A DNA stretch of 64,000 nucleotides from Alteromonadaceae bacterium (GCA_013373625.1 JABXHM010000003.1:329819-393818); one strand, 5' to 3'. Counted from the stretch's first letter, positions 1 through 8,780 are shown. Notes: generated by a model from the sequence alone, not told the origin. Numbers and translations: made by a program.

Positions 1-888
1 GTTTACAAACTGTTCCACCGTGTCAATTAAACCGCCCTGGGCTGTTCTGATGAAGGTATTGAACTGGAAATAGCCGGTTTTGCCCGCAGGTGTATCAAAC
101 ACCCGTACATTCTGCACCGGCACAACCTCAACATCGGCTGAGGTCAGATCCACCGAAAGCTCGGTACCATCTGCCTGCTCAAATACAAAACTGGTGACGG
201 TGCCATTGTCCGCCGGGAACAGCCCATCGTTGAGGACGTCTACGTCTGCCTGAGAGCCGCCATTCACAAAGTTGACACCATTTACCTCTAATACCCTGGC
301 ACCTCGTGGGATAGCCGCCTCTCTGGCCGGTGAATCTGGCTCAGTAAAACGCACAATAAGTTCACGCGGTGGCGCAGAGCGCACAAACTCCCACTCAATT
401 CCGTACCCCGACGTTACGCCGGTTTGAGTCAGTTCGTTGTACTCATCGGTAGCTTGCGAAAAGTGAAAATTATCTTTGGGCGTACCACTGGGCGTTAACT
501 CATCGGTTTTAAGTTGGTCAAAATACCCAAGCACCGAAAAGTTGGCAGGGTCGTTATCGTCTACTTCGTCATACCAAAGGTAGGTATCATTCGTCCAGGA
601 ACGCAGCCACAGTTTTTCGTCCATTGCAGTGCCCTCCTCATCGGGGTAGGGCTCACCTGAAAACGGATCAGTGCCGGTTCGTGGTACTTCACACTTAGCG
701 ATAAACTCGCTCTGAGGTTCATAGACTCCAGCCACCCAGGTAGGCGTGACGGGTCCGCTCGGAGGAGGGGGAGGAGGCGTTGAGGGTACATATGTTTGTG
801 AACTACCACCGCCACTGCCACCACAAGCTGTTAAAAAAGAAACGGCTAACGCGATGCTTAACCTGGAAGACCATTTAGACACTTGCAT
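1..888 (-). CDS. S41-type peptidase lipoprotein, N-terminal part (3' end outside window)
   Basis: The reading frame is open for all 296 codons from an ATG at 888 to the window edge, so the C-terminal catalytic part is missing. A purine-rich site (AAGGAC) lies 7 nt before the ATG. Residues 1-22 form a lipoprotein signal ending in LTAC, so Cys22 would be lipidated. A Gly/Ser stretch and a run of six prolines follow as a linker. The next part (about residues 85-150) has the motif WTNDTYLWYDEV seen at the start of S41 (C-terminal processing) proteases. A PDZ-like segment follows, with PREL(I)VRF and ARVLEVNG, and then a TGYFQFNTF strand typical of the S41 fold. Probably a cell-surface or periplasmic protease. 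The family call rests on the N-terminal half only; the catalytic Ser/Lys cannot be checked here. Confidence 0.75.
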   Translation of the reverse strand, partial: MQVSKWSSRLSIALAVSFLTACGGSGGGSSQTYVPSTPPPPPPSGPVTPTWVAGVYEPQSEFIAKCEVPRTGTDPFSGEPYPDEEGTAMDEKLWLRSWTNDTYLWYDEVDDNDPANFSVLGYFDQLKTDELTPSGTPKDNFHFSQATDEYNELTQTGVTSGYGIEWEFVRSAPPRELIVRFTEPDSPAREAAIPRGARVLEVNGVNFVNGGSQADVDVLNDGLFPADNGTVTSFVFEQADGTELSVDLTSADVEVVPVQNVRVFDTPAGKTGYFQFNTFIRTAQGGLIDTVEQFVN

Positions 889-1179
889 TTTGAAAGTCCT
901 TTATCAAATAAATCTACAAACTCAGCACATTCTTCTGCACTATTATTCCTAACAAATACTGCCATACCTTGTTCAGTTACACCACAAAAAGCCGTGAGCA
1001 ACCAGCTCAAAATGATGTAAACAAGCGGGTACAGCGCTACTGTGGTTATAAACGGATAATGATTCAATGCGCTAACGCCAGAGTAGAGGCGCTAGCTACG
1101 CATGTTTGAAGGTTACAGTGACGTAAAGACAAAACAGCAATGAAATCACTCTGTTCAGATCTGATAGTGGCTCTGAAAC
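889..1179. other. Intergenic region between cydB and the S41 lipoprotein
   Basis: No CydX-like peptide is visible downstream of cydB. A minus-strand frame at 858-1067 (TTG start, 69 residues, one hydrophobic stretch followed by a charged tail) overlaps the S41 start by about 30 bases. It has no ribosome-binding site and is not called as a gene. Confidence 0.5.
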
Positions 1180-2190
1180 TCAGTAATACGAGAGTTTCTC
1201 TGACTTGCCTGCAAAAATACGATACACCAATACCGTATAAGCCAGAATACAGGGTACCACTACAACAGCGCCCACCAATAAAAATCGCAGGGAATTCGCA
1301 TCGCTGACAGCATCCATAATGGTCAGTTTGCCGGGCACCACATAGGGGTAATAACTCACACCAAATGCGCCAAAACATAAAACAAACACCAGCAGGGCAA
1401 TAGCAAAGGGCAGCCATTCGCCTTTGCCTTCAGCTTCAGGCAGTTTTTTGAGTACCAGGCCACATAATATCAGTAAACCAAAACAGGCAACGGGAATCGT
1501 CATTAACACCAGGCCAAGCGGACTATCGAGCCACAGCGCGCGAACTTCACTGTGGAGTAACAAATTCAGCGCGCTAACTGCTCCGATGCCGCCAGCAAGC
1601 ACATACAGACAACGTTTGGCCCAGGTGAATGCCTTAGCCTGCAGCTCACCCTCGGTTTTTAAAATAAGCCAGCACGCACCAATAAACGCATAGGCTGCGG
1701 TGACACCAAACGCTGCAAGTAAGGCGAAGCCCTGAGCACAAATATCGGTGCGTAGCCCGGTAACCCAAATACCCAGCATGTAACCCTGTGATAATGTGGT
1801 CAGCAGTGAGCCGTATTTAAAACAGGTATCCCACTTAGGCTTGCTGGTTTGTGCCACCTTAGCGCGAAAATCGAAAGATACGCCTCGCAAGATAAGCCCT
1901 AATAACATGAAAGTTGCGGGTAAATACAAGGTTTGCAATATCTCACTATGCGCCTCAGGAAATGCAATCAGCAGGATACCTACCGCCAACACTAACCAGG
2001 TTTCATTGGCATCCCAGTAGGGGCCAATTGATGCAATCATGTCATCTTTAAATTGTTCGTTGTGGGGAGGGAATAACACCCCGACCCCTAAATCGTAGCC
2101 GTCAAGGACAGCATATAACAGTACGGCAAGGCCTAATAACCCGATATAAATATTGCCCAGAGTGACGGCAGATAATGATTCAAATGGCAT
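1180..2190 (-). CDS. cydB: Cytochrome bd-type (cyanide-insensitive type) quinol oxidase subunit II
   Basis: A 336-residue integral membrane protein of the CydB/CioB family, the partner subunit of the haem-carrying subunit I encoded just upstream. The N-terminus carries the family motif VLDGYDLGVG, followed by WDANETWLV and FRGVSFDFR-like motifs (here LILRGVSFDFRAK). These mark subunit II of quinol:O2 oxidoreductases in the cytoplasmic membrane. The start is set at the ATG at 2190, which has an AGGAG site 8 nt before it and lies 13 bases after the cydA stop. A longer frame to 2271 would overlap cydA and lacks a good site. About eight membrane segments are visible. The gene is the last of a gbsR-cydA-cydB operon. 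Confidence 0.93.
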   Translation of the reverse strand: MPFESLSAVTLGNIYIGLLGLAVLLYAVLDGYDLGVGVLFPPHNEQFKDDMIASIGPYWDANETWLVLAVGILLIAFPEAHSEILQTLYLPATFMLLGLILRGVSFDFRAKVAQTSKPKWDTCFKYGSLLTTLSQGYMLGIWVTGLRTDICAQGFALLAAFGVTAAYAFIGACWLILKTEGELQAKAFTWAKRCLYVLAGGIGAVSALNLLLHSEVRALWLDSPLGLVLMTIPVACFGLLILCGLVLKKLPEAEGKGEWLPFAIALLVFVLCFGAFGVSYYPYVVPGKLTIMDAVSDANSLRFLLVGAVVVVPCILAYTVLVYRIFAGKSEKLSYY

Positions 2191-2203
2191 AAAGATCTCC
2201 TGG

Positions 2204-3565
2204 TTACTTGGTTGCAACGTCCATCTTGTTGCGGCTAGGGGTCTCCGGATCATCCCGGGCGATTTCTTCAATCCCCACTGATTTACGGCACATCAATCTG
2301 AGCGTATGCACATAGGCCACCAGCAGCACGGCATAAATCACCAAATACAAGCTAAAAGACAACGCAATATTAGCTGGCGGTAAGCTCGTTACAGCATCTT
2401 TAGTTGCCAGCACACCGCTCACCAGGTAGGGCTGACGTCCTACTTCGGTAACGTACCAACCCGCGAGCGTTGCCACCCAGCCACTAAAACTCATGCCAAT
2501 GAAAACTTTGCTTAACCAGTCAGGCAAAGCACCTTGCCGGTACAGATAAAATGCCCCCAGCCAGGCAGAGAAAAGCATTAACATTCCCATTCCTACCATT
2601 ACCCGAAATGAGTAAAAGACTGGCGCTACCGGCGGATGCTCACCCGCAAACTCATTCAATCCTTTAATTTCACCTGCCGTGTCATGGGTCAGAATAAAAC
2701 TGGCCAGATTAGGAATACCAATTTCAAAATGATTGTCTCTGCTCGCTTCGTCGGGTATCGCAAACAACAGCAGCGGCGCACCTTTTTCGGTTTCCCAAAC
2801 GCCTTCCATCGCAGCCACTTTTTGTGGCTGATGCTCAAGCGTATTTAACCCGTGTAAGTCACCAGCAAAAATCTGCAAAGGAATTAATACCGCAGCCGTG
2901 TAGGTAGCGGTCTTCAATGCCAGTTTAGGGGCTATCTTGTCGTCACCGATAGATAAACGGTAAGCTGATAAACCGGCGATCAGAAAACTGGCGGTTAACC
3001 CAGATGCCAGCATCATGTGGGTAAAACGATAGGGAAATGACGGATTAAAGATAATTGCTGACCAGTCTTTGGCATAGATAATACCGTCGACCACTTCATG
3101 GCCCTGTGGCGTTTGCATCCAACTGTTGAGCGATAAAATCCAGAACGCCGATAACGTTGTTCCCACAGCCACCACCAGCGTAGCCAGTGTATGCAACCAG
3201 TTTGGTACACGCCGCATGCCGAACAACATAATGCCTAAAAAAGTGGCTTCTAAAAAGAATGCAGTGAGAACTTCATAACCTAATAGCGGGCCAGCCACAT
3301 TGCCGGCTTTTTCCATAAAACCCGGCCAGTTTGTGCCAAACTGAAATGACATAGTGACACCCGACACCACACCTAACGCAAAGGTCAACGCAAAAACCCG
3401 TACCCAGAATCTGTATATACGCATCCAAACCGGATGCCCCGACAGATTAGAACGAAATTTGAAATAGAATAAGAACCACCCCAGTGCCATCGTGATGGTA
3501 GGGAATAATATATGAAAACTAATATTCAGTGCGAACTGAAGTCTGGATAATAAAAATACATCCAC
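2204..3565 (-). CDS. cydA: Cytochrome bd-type quinol oxidase subunit I, short Q-loop (CioA-like)
   Basis: A 453-residue subunit I of a bd-type oxidase, which oxidises quinol and reduces O2 to water in the cytoplasmic membrane. His18 in the first membrane segment matches the haem b595 ligand of the family. GYEVLTAFFLEATFLG carries the conserved glutamates, and VTEVGRQPY the conserved quinol/haem region. The segment between the LEHQPQK(V)AAMEG motif and PPVAPVFYSFRVMVG is much shorter than in E. coli CydA. This puts it in the short-Q-loop group that includes the cyanide-insensitive oxidases; cyanide resistance itself is inferred. The start is GTG at 3565 with AGGAG upstream, 13 bases after the regulator's stop. 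Confidence 0.93.
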   Translation of the reverse strand: MDVFLLSRLQFALNISFHILFPTITMALGWFLFYFKFRSNLSGHPVWMRIYRFWVRVFALTFALGVVSGVTMSFQFGTNWPGFMEKAGNVAGPLLGYEVLTAFFLEATFLGIMLFGMRRVPNWLHTLATLVVAVGTTLSAFWILSLNSWMQTPQGHEVVDGIIYAKDWSAIIFNPSFPYRFTHMMLASGLTASFLIAGLSAYRLSIGDDKIAPKLALKTATYTAAVLIPLQIFAGDLHGLNTLEHQPQKVAAMEGVWETEKGAPLLLFAIPDEASRDNHFEIGIPNLASFILTHDTAGEIKGLNEFAGEHPPVAPVFYSFRVMVGMGMLMLFSAWLGAFYLYRQGALPDWLSKVFIGMSFSGWVATLAGWYVTEVGRQPYLVSGVLATKDAVTSLPPANIALSFSLYLVIYAVLLVAYVHTLRLMCRKSVGIEEIARDDPETPSRNKMDVATK

Positions 3566-3578
3566 GATAAGCTCCTGA

Positions 3579-4130
3579 TTACTTGGATTTAGCAGGAAGA
3601 AGTTTGTCTTTGAACTCTAAAATGCGCCCCACACCGGCGCCGAGTTTCATAAGCGTGTCGAGCTTTTCAGGCCCAAGGTTTTGCAATTCCTGAGACCAGG
3701 CTGTTACTGACTCCAGTAAGTCATGAATTTCATTCAAACGCGCCTGCACATTCACGTCTTGCTCACTGTTCGGCGTGTCCATCATAAGATCCCGCAGTAA
3801 AGACATAGTCGGATCAATCTCGCGCTTACGGCGCTCTTCAAATACCCGGTTAGCCAGCACCCAAATAGACCCTGCTGGCACAAAAAACTCTTTTCGCTCG
3901 CCTGGAATGTGATGTTGCTTAACCAGCTGCCAGGCTTGTAATTCCTTTAATCCCATGCTGGTATTGCCTCTTGAAATACTCAGCGCATCGGCAATCTCTT
4001 GTGCCGACAACGGCTCCTCATGCAAAACGACTAATGCAAGCATTTGGCCAACCGTGCGATTAAACCCCCAACGACTGCCCATTTCTCCAAAATGAATAAC
4101 AGCAGACATAACGAGCGGTGACATTTTCAT
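3579..4130 (-). CDS. GbsR/MarR-family HTH regulator of the cyd operon
   Basis: A 183-residue protein of the GbsR group (COG1510, winged helix). MGSRWGFNRTVGQMLALVVL, followed by EEPLSAQEIADALSISRGNTSMGLKELQ at about residues 38-66, is the helix-turn-helix region. The C-terminal half is helical and probably serves in dimerisation. It is the first gene of the cyd operon and sits directly behind a 13-bp-arm inverted repeat, so autoregulation and control of cydAB are likely (inference). GbsR members elsewhere sense choline/betaine, but versions linked to cytochrome bd are a different branch and the ligand here is unknown. ATG codons at 4130 and 4124 are both possible starts; neither has a strong ribosome-binding site. 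Confidence 0.82.
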   Translation of the reverse strand: MKMSPLVMSAVIHFGEMGSRWGFNRTVGQMLALVVLHEEPLSAQEIADALSISRGNTSMGLKELQAWQLVKQHHIPGERKEFFVPAGSIWVLANRVFEERRKREIDPTMSLLRDLMMDTPNSEQDVNVQARLNEIHDLLESVTAWSQELQNLGPEKLDTLMKLGAGVGRILEFKDKLLPAKSK

Positions 4131-4140
4131 TGCGTCATTT

Positions 4141-4172
4141 TCTAAACTTTCAGTAATTTCTGAAAGTTTAGA
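4141..4172. promoter_or_regulatory. Inverted repeat, probable operator of the gbsR-cydAB operon
   Basis: Two perfectly complementary 13-bp arms, TCTAAACTTTCAG (4141-4153) and CTGAAAGTTTAGA (4160-4172), are separated by 6 bases. The site lies 11 bp upstream of the regulator's ATG. The length and position fit a dimeric winged-helix repressor binding its own promoter. Hairpin formation in the mRNA leader is an alternative, but there is no U-tract. Confidence 0.7.
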
Positions 4173-4179
4173 CGTTTAA

Positions 4180-4193
4180 TTGACAGAGATCAA
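4180..4193. promoter_or_regulatory. FNR/Anr-like box upstream of the cyd operon
   Basis: TTGACAGAGATCAA matches the FNR consensus TTGAT-N4-ATCAA with one mismatch. It lies 50-63 bp before the gbsR ATG and just upstream of the 13-bp inverted repeat. Oxygen control of bd oxidases by FNR/Anr is established in gammaproteobacteria. Its use here is inferred from sequence and position. Confidence 0.55.
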
Positions 4194-4390
4194 TAAATAT
4201 TCGCACAACTTGTGGCATTTCATTAAGGTTATAAACCGTCTAAGGTTTACTCTGGTACTTTTTCCGAGTGTAAAAAGAAGCGGTAGCAGATAGGATGCAA
4301 ACACCAGACGACACATTGATACAAACCAGCCCGAACTAACCTCGCTCAAGCAGATGATGTGAACAGAACGTTTAAGCGTAAATTAGAGAG

Positions 4391-4852
4391 TCAAACCGGT
4401 ACTGCGGTACTTTTTCTTGGCGACTTGAGTACAAAGGAAGAGTGAACACCACTCACCCCTTCGACCCGCGTTAGCTTGTTGAGTAAGAACTGCTGAAAAT
4501 CATCCATGTCTTTAACAATAACCTTTAGCAAATAATCCGCTGACTGACCGGTGATCAGGTGGCTTTCCAGCACTTCGGGAAACGTCGCAATAGCGTTGTC
4601 GAAGTTTTCAAAACGCTCCGGGGTGTGTTTGTCCATCACAATCTGAATAAACGACACTAAGGTCAGCCCCATTTTTCGTGCATTGACCAGTGCCACGTAG
4701 CCATCGATAACGCCGCTGTCTTCCAGTTGCTTAACGCGCCTCAGGCACGGAGAGGGAGACAGATTAACCGCTTCGGCCAGTTCCTGATTGGAGATACGGC
4801 CATCCTTTTGCAAGGTCTCCAGAATTTTCTTGTCTATCTTATCCAATTCCAC
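4391..4852 (-). CDS. Lrp/AsnC-family transcriptional regulator
   Basis: A 153-residue Lrp/AsnC regulator. Residues 1-60 form the N-terminal helix-turn-helix (LDKIDKKILETLQKDGRISNQELAEAVNLS, then PSPCLRRVKQLEDSGVI). The rest is the RAM/AsnC ligand-binding domain with the family pattern for self-association and amino-acid sensing (SHLITGQSADYLLKVIVKDMDDFQQF). The start is GTG at 4852. It diverges from leuA across about 155 bases, so it probably controls leucine synthesis and itself. It need not be the global Lrp; a second paralogue elsewhere is likely. Confidence 0.88.
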   Translation of the reverse strand: MELDKIDKKILETLQKDGRISNQELAEAVNLSPSPCLRRVKQLEDSGVIDGYVALVNARKMGLTLVSFIQIVMDKHTPERFENFDNAIATFPEVLESHLITGQSADYLLKVIVKDMDDFQQFLLNKLTRVEGVSGVHSSFVLKSPRKSTAVPV

Positions 4853-5008
4853 TTAACGCCCCATACATAGCAGAATAAATCAATATTTATAGAATATAAG
4901 CCATATTATTGCCATCAAAAAGAATGCTGAGCAAGAGTTAGCAATCCTCTGCTAATCGAATAAGCGTACACTAGTTGCAACGTTAATCCGCTGTGGAGCC
5001 TTATTGTT
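4853..5008. promoter_or_regulatory. Divergent lrp-like/leuA promoter region
   Basis: An A+T-rich 156-base region between divergent genes. The stretch around 4880-4900 (ATATTTATAGAATATA) is an imperfect palindrome of the type bound by Lrp/AsnC proteins. No leader peptide with a leucine run and no attenuator hairpin were seen before leuA. Operator assignment is tentative. Confidence 0.3.
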
Positions 5009-6664
5009 ATGCTGCCTCATCCAGAAACCAAATATCAAAAATTCGTTGGGGTGTCGCTACCTGATCGCCAATGGCCAAATAACGCCATAACCCAGGCCCC
5101 TATCTGGATGAGCACCGATCTCCGCGATGGCAATCAGGCGCTAATAGATCCCATGTCTATTGAAACTAAGTTGCGCTTTTTTAAAAAACTGGTTGCCATT
5201 GGCTTTAAGCAAATTGAGGTGGGATTTCCCTCGGCTTCAGAGATTGATTTTCAGTTTGTCAGGCAGTTAATTGAAGGCGGCCATGTGCCTGAGGATGTCA
5301 CCATTGAAGTACTGACGCAGGCCCGTTTTGATTTAATCGAACGCACGGTGGAGAGTTTACGGGGCGCAAAAAACGCCATTTTACATATGTACAATCCACT
5401 GGCGCCGGATTTTCGCGAGATTGTGTACAACACCGACAAAGCCGGCGTGAAGGACATTGCACTGAATGGCACTCGCTGGGTAAAAGCATTAACGGCCAAA
5501 GCTTCTGAAGTTAACTGGACCTACCAATATTCGCCGGAAGTGTTCTCCAGTACCGAAATCGATTTTGTAAAGGAAGTGGTCGATGACGTTGTTGCTATCT
5601 GGCAGCCTGACCCTGATAACAAAATAATCATTAACCTGCCCGCCACGGTGGAAATGAACACGCCAAACACCTATGCCGATCAGATTGAATGGATGCACCG
5701 TAATCTGAACAACAGAGACAGCATAGTGCTTAGCGTACATCCACACAACGACCGAGGCACAGCAGTGGCGGCGGCTGAACTGGCATTAATGGCCGGTGCT
5801 GATCGCATCGAAGGTTGTCTATTTGGTAACGGGGAGCGCACCGGTAATGTAGATTTGGTGACACTGGCCATGAACATGTATTCCCAGGGGGTTTCTCCGC
5901 AACTGGATTTCTCGGATATTGATCAGGTGCGCAGGTTGGTAGAAGAGTGCAATCAATTGCCTGTGCATCCTCGCCACCCCTATGCGGGTGAGCTGGTATA
6001 CACCGCATTTTCCGGCTCTCATCAGGATGCCATTAAAAAAGGCATGGCTGTACAAAGCAAAGACCATCGCTGGCGCGTACCGTATCTGCCCATCGATCCA
6101 GCTGATGTAGGACGAGGCTTTGAAGCCGTAGTGCGGGTAAACAGCCAATCGGGTAAAGGCGGTGTTGCGTTCTTGTTGGAGCAGGAAGCAAACTTGCAGT
6201 TGCCCAGAAAGCTACAAATCGAATTTAGCCGCACGATACAACGCGAAAACGACCGTTCGGGCAAAGAAATGTCGGCCAAACAGATTATAAAACACTTTGA
6301 GCAAGCGTATTTTGACGCCACCTCACCCTTTACCTATACCGACAGTACCATTCGTTCGGTGGGCGGTAACCAGCAAGCCGTTACTATTTGCTTTGCGTTA
6401 AACCAGCAAGTTTATGCTATTGAAGGTACCGGCAACGGGCCGTTAGAAGCGGCCGCCAACGCACTGAGTATTTTTCTGAACAAACAAGTGGACGTGGTAG
6501 ATTACCATGAGCATGCCATTGGCGAAGGAGCCGGAGTAAAAGCGGTTTGCTATATCGAAGTAAAACTGCAAGGGGCTGGTTCCACATTTGGTTGTGCCAG
6601 TGACAGCAATATCATTACGGCGGCTATAAAAGCGCTGCTTTCTGGTGTAAATCGACTGATGTAA
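5009..6664 (+). CDS. leuA: 2-isopropylmalate synthase, long (type 2) form
   Basis: A 551-residue enzyme condensing acetyl-CoA with 2-oxoisovalerate, the first committed step of leucine synthesis. The TIM barrel carries [11 protein letters not shown] (metal and substrate binding near the N-terminus), [10 protein letters not shown] and [18 protein letters not shown], the HMGL-like signature. The C-terminal ~130 residues form the LeuA regulatory domain with [15 protein letters not shown] and [16 protein letters not shown], which binds leucine for feedback inhibition. The length and the N-terminal extension match the type-2 LeuA group common in actinobacteria, not the ~520-residue E. coli type. 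It stands alone, not followed by leuBCD, and diverges from an Lrp/AsnC gene. Confidence 0.94.
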   Translation: MLPHPETKYQKFVGVSLPDRQWPNNAITQAPIWMSTDLRDGNQALIDPMSIETKLRFFKKLVAIGFKQIEVGFPSASEIDFQFVRQLIEGGHVPEDVTIEVLTQARFDLIERTVESLRGAKNAILHMYNPLAPDFREIVYNTDKAGVKDIALNGTRWVKALTAKASEVNWTYQYSPEVFSSTEIDFVKEVVDDVVAIWQPDPDNKIIINLPATVEMNTPNTYADQIEWMHRNLNNRDSIVLSVHPHNDRGTAVAAAELALMAGADRIEGCLFGNGERTGNVDLVTLAMNMYSQGVSPQLDFSDIDQVRRLVEECNQLPVHPRHPYAGELVYTAFSGSHQDAIKKGMAVQSKDHRWRVPYLPIDPADVGRGFEAVVRVNSQSGKGGVAFLLEQEANLQLPRKLQIEFSRTIQRENDRSGKEMSAKQIIKHFEQAYFDATSPFTYTDSTIRSVGGNQQAVTICFALNQQVYAIEGTGNGPLEAAANALSIFLNKQVDVVDYHEHAIGEGAGVKAVCYIEVKLQGAGSTFGCASDSNIITAAIKALLSGVNRLM

Positions 6665-6671
6665 AACCTTA

Positions 6672-6709
6672 GCCCCCAACTCAATGAATCACGGGGGCAT
6701 TTAAATTTT
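6672..6709 (+). terminator. Hairpin terminator between leuA and the MATE gene
   Basis: The arms GCCCCC (6672-6677) and GGGGGC (6693-6698) enclose a 15-base loop and are followed by ATTTAAATTTT. On the opposite strand the hairpin is followed by TAAGGTTTT. It lies between two converging genes and may serve both, although the U-tracts are weak. Confidence 0.55.
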
Positions 6710-6731
6710 GAGCAGAGCTGGCCTGTACTTA

Positions 6732-8147
6732 TCATATTTCCAGTTGAGAGCCCTGTTTAACGGCTGTATTGTTGGGATACAGCAAACCAAAATGGTATTT
6801 CCCCCCAATAGCGCGCTGGTACAATACCGCGCAGGTCAATAGCAGCGCCATAAACTCAGCAACAGGGCCAGCGTACCAGATGCCCCACTCTCCCCAACCG
6901 AGCGGTAACAAAAATATTAACGGCAGTCCAAATAAGTAAGTTTTAGCAATGCTTAGGATACCTGCTCGCTTAGCATCACCGATACTCTGAAAATAAAAGC
7001 TCACCATCATTAACGGCCCAAGTAAAAAAAGCGTCAGACTGACTATAGGCAATAATTGCGCGACCTCGTCGACCACACGCTGGTCGTTCACAAACATTGA
7101 GCCAATACCCGCTCTTAACCACCATAAAACAGCTTCCGTGACCACCCCGTACGTGAGAGCAACCCTCAAAGCGATACAGATACATCGGTTTGAACGGCTA
7201 AACTCACCCGCCCCAACATTATTGCCAATAATACTTTGCATCGCTAAACCAAGGCCGAGTAACGGCAAAAAGGCGAACGTCATAATTCTGGTAATAACAC
7301 CGTATGCACTCACGGTTACCTCGTAACGGTCAGGTAACCACTGTTGCAAACTATATAAGATGGCCGTTGCGGTCAGTGCTACGCCAATATAGGTTAAACT
7401 AGCGGGTGCGCCCAGCTTAAGAAAAGAGCGCCAGCGACTGCGATTTGTGCTCAACGCAAAAAATGGAATGGCCATTTTGTTTCGCTGACTGCGCCTGAAT
7501 AGCCAAATCGCAAATAACGCAAACAGTTGCGCTGCGACCGTACCATATGCCGAACCTGCTACTCCTAATTGCAACATTGCAATAAAGATATAGTTCATGA
7601 TGCCGTTTGTGACAGTTGTGATCAGTGACACACTAGCCATAAAACCAACGTGTCCTTCACTGCGCAAACTGTCTCCTCCGACACCCAGCCATAAAAAAAA
7701 CGGCGATCCCAGCATAATGACGCTCATGTATGCAAAGCTCATGGCCGCAAGTGCCTCATTGCCATTATTGCTCATTAATGCCAGTGACTGGCCAGTAACC
7801 ATAAACAAAGCCATTAAAGTAAAGCTCACCAGTAATGTCAGCGAAACAGCCTGTGCATAGGCGTTGCGCGCTGCATCGAAATCTCCGGCACCACTTAGGC
7901 GGGCCATGACACTGGCAAAACCGCTGGCAATCCATGTCGATAAGGCAATAAGTAACATAAATAACGGAAACATAGCGGTGACCGCAGCCAACGCGTCTGC
8001 CCCAACAAATACGCCAATAAAGTAGGCATCAACCAGATTCAGTGAGCCACTCACTAGCATCATCAAAATGATAGGCGCGGCCGTTTTTATAAATACCTGA
8101 CCAAGTGGAGAGTTAACATAGGGATTATCTGTTTTGATCTGACTCAC
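6732..8147 (-). CDS. MATE-family multidrug/toxin exporter
   Basis: A 471-residue inner-membrane protein with about twelve hydrophobic segments arranged as two MatE repeats (about 15-175 and 245-405). Each begins with the family pattern (PIILMMLVSGSLNLVDAYFIG in the first half, APASLTYIGVALTATAILYSL in the second). The family exports drugs or metabolites in exchange for Na+ or H+; the substrate here is unknown. The start GTG shares one base with the TAG stop of the DUF2239 gene, so the pair is translationally coupled. Expression is probably set by the two palindromes upstream of that gene. Confidence 0.9.
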   Translation of the reverse strand: MSQIKTDNPYVNSPLGQVFIKTAAPIILMMLVSGSLNLVDAYFIGVFVGADALAAVTAMFPLFMLLIALSTWIASGFASVMARLSGAGDFDAARNAYAQAVSLTLLVSFTLMALFMVTGQSLALMSNNGNEALAAMSFAYMSVIMLGSPFFLWLGVGGDSLRSEGHVGFMASVSLITTVTNGIMNYIFIAMLQLGVAGSAYGTVAAQLFALFAIWLFRRSQRNKMAIPFFALSTNRSRWRSFLKLGAPASLTYIGVALTATAILYSLQQWLPDRYEVTVSAYGVITRIMTFAFLPLLGLGLAMQSIIGNNVGAGEFSRSNRCICIALRVALTYGVVTEAVLWWLRAGIGSMFVNDQRVVDEVAQLLPIVSLTLFLLGPLMMVSFYFQSIGDAKRAGILSIAKTYLFGLPLIFLLPLGWGEWGIWYAGPVAEFMALLLTCAVLYQRAIGGKYHFGLLYPNNTAVKQGSQLEI

Positions 8148-8704
8148 TAGCCTTCTCCTACAGATACAATCGCATTAAATTTCTGTAGGAAAATCGCCGC
8201 TAAGTCGGTATTCCAGTTTGCAATCGCCGCCTTAAATGAGGTGCCGTCCAAGCGATACATGGCCCGACTGGCCGCCTCGAACCCTTCATCATCTTCAAAA
8301 ACTCGCATCATGCGGTATAACTGGTCTTGTTTAATACGCTGCTGTTGCGCCGTGGTCATCGTATTCATCGCTGCATCAATAAGCCGTCGTAATGTAATTG
8401 ATGCACCTCCTCGTTGTACTGCTAACCAATCCCAATGTTCAGGCAACAACGTCACCTCCTTGGAGACGACCCCAAGTTTCGGACGGCCTCGTTTTTTGGC
8501 GGGTGGTACCAGTGCAGCGGGCAAGTTCTTAATAACCTGATCAGCATCGCCAGACCAGTCAATATCAATCCGATTACCGTTATCCATTTCAAACAGATAA
8601 GGCTCGCTGTCGGGAAACTGCGACTTGACGATCTGCACAACTGTCGCCAGCTCGCCTTGCGCCACCAGCCTTTTATCATATATGGCTATATATTGTTTAT
8701 TCAT
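8147..8704 (-). CDS. DUF2239-family protein, candidate DNA-binding regulator
   Basis: A 185-residue protein matching the DUF2239 pattern: a small N-terminal alpha/beta part (about 1-62), then a basic KKRGRPKLG stretch (70-78), then VVSKEVTLLPEHWDWLA and GGASITLRRLIDAA (80-112). The basic stretch has the GRP core of an AT-hook. The following strand-helix-helix pattern resembles a ribbon-helix-helix DNA-binding fold. The rest (113-185) is helical. Two short palindromes lie 24 and 65 bp upstream of its ATG and it is coupled to a MATE exporter, so an autoregulated efflux regulator is a reasonable inference. The family has no established function known to me. Confidence 0.8.
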   Translation of the reverse strand: MNKQYIAIYDKRLVAQGELATVVQIVKSQFPDSEPYLFEMDNGNRIDIDWSGDADQVIKNLPAALVPPAKKRGRPKLGVVSKEVTLLPEHWDWLAVQRGGASITLRRLIDAAMNTMTTAQQQRIKQDQLYRMMRVFEDDEGFEAASRAMYRLDGTSFKAAIANWNTDLAAIFLQKFNAIVSVGEG

Positions 8705-8727
8705 AGTGAAGCTTTACCTTAATAATT

Positions 8728-8739
8728 TTACCCGGGTAA
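8728..8739. promoter_or_regulatory. Perfect 12-bp palindrome upstream of DUF2239-MATE (site 1)
   Basis: TTACCCGGGTAA is a perfect palindrome in A+T-rich flanks, 24 bp before the DUF2239 ATG. The same half-site TTACC recurs 41 bp further upstream. Its size suits a dimeric ribbon-helix-helix or TetR-type protein. Confidence 0.65.
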
Positions 8740-8768
8740 TATAGATCAAAAAATCAGCCTTCACAATA

Positions 8769-8780
8769 TTACCAGGGTAA
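8769..8780. promoter_or_regulatory. Near-perfect 12-bp palindrome upstream of DUF2239-MATE (site 2)
   Basis: TTACCAGGGTAA has the same TTACC/GGTAA arms as site 1, with one change in the centre. The centre-to-centre distance to site 1 is 41 bp, close to four helical turns, so both sites would face the same side of the DNA. Confidence 0.6.

Noticed and set aside
858..1067. 69-residue minus-strand frame with one hydrophobic stretch between cydB and the S41 gene
   Set aside because: TTG start without a ribosome-binding site and 30-base overlap with the lipoprotein start; the resemblance to a small membrane protein is not enough.
4853..5008. Leucine leader peptide and attenuator before leuA
   Set aside because: No short frame with a run of leucine codons and no competing hairpins with a U-tract.
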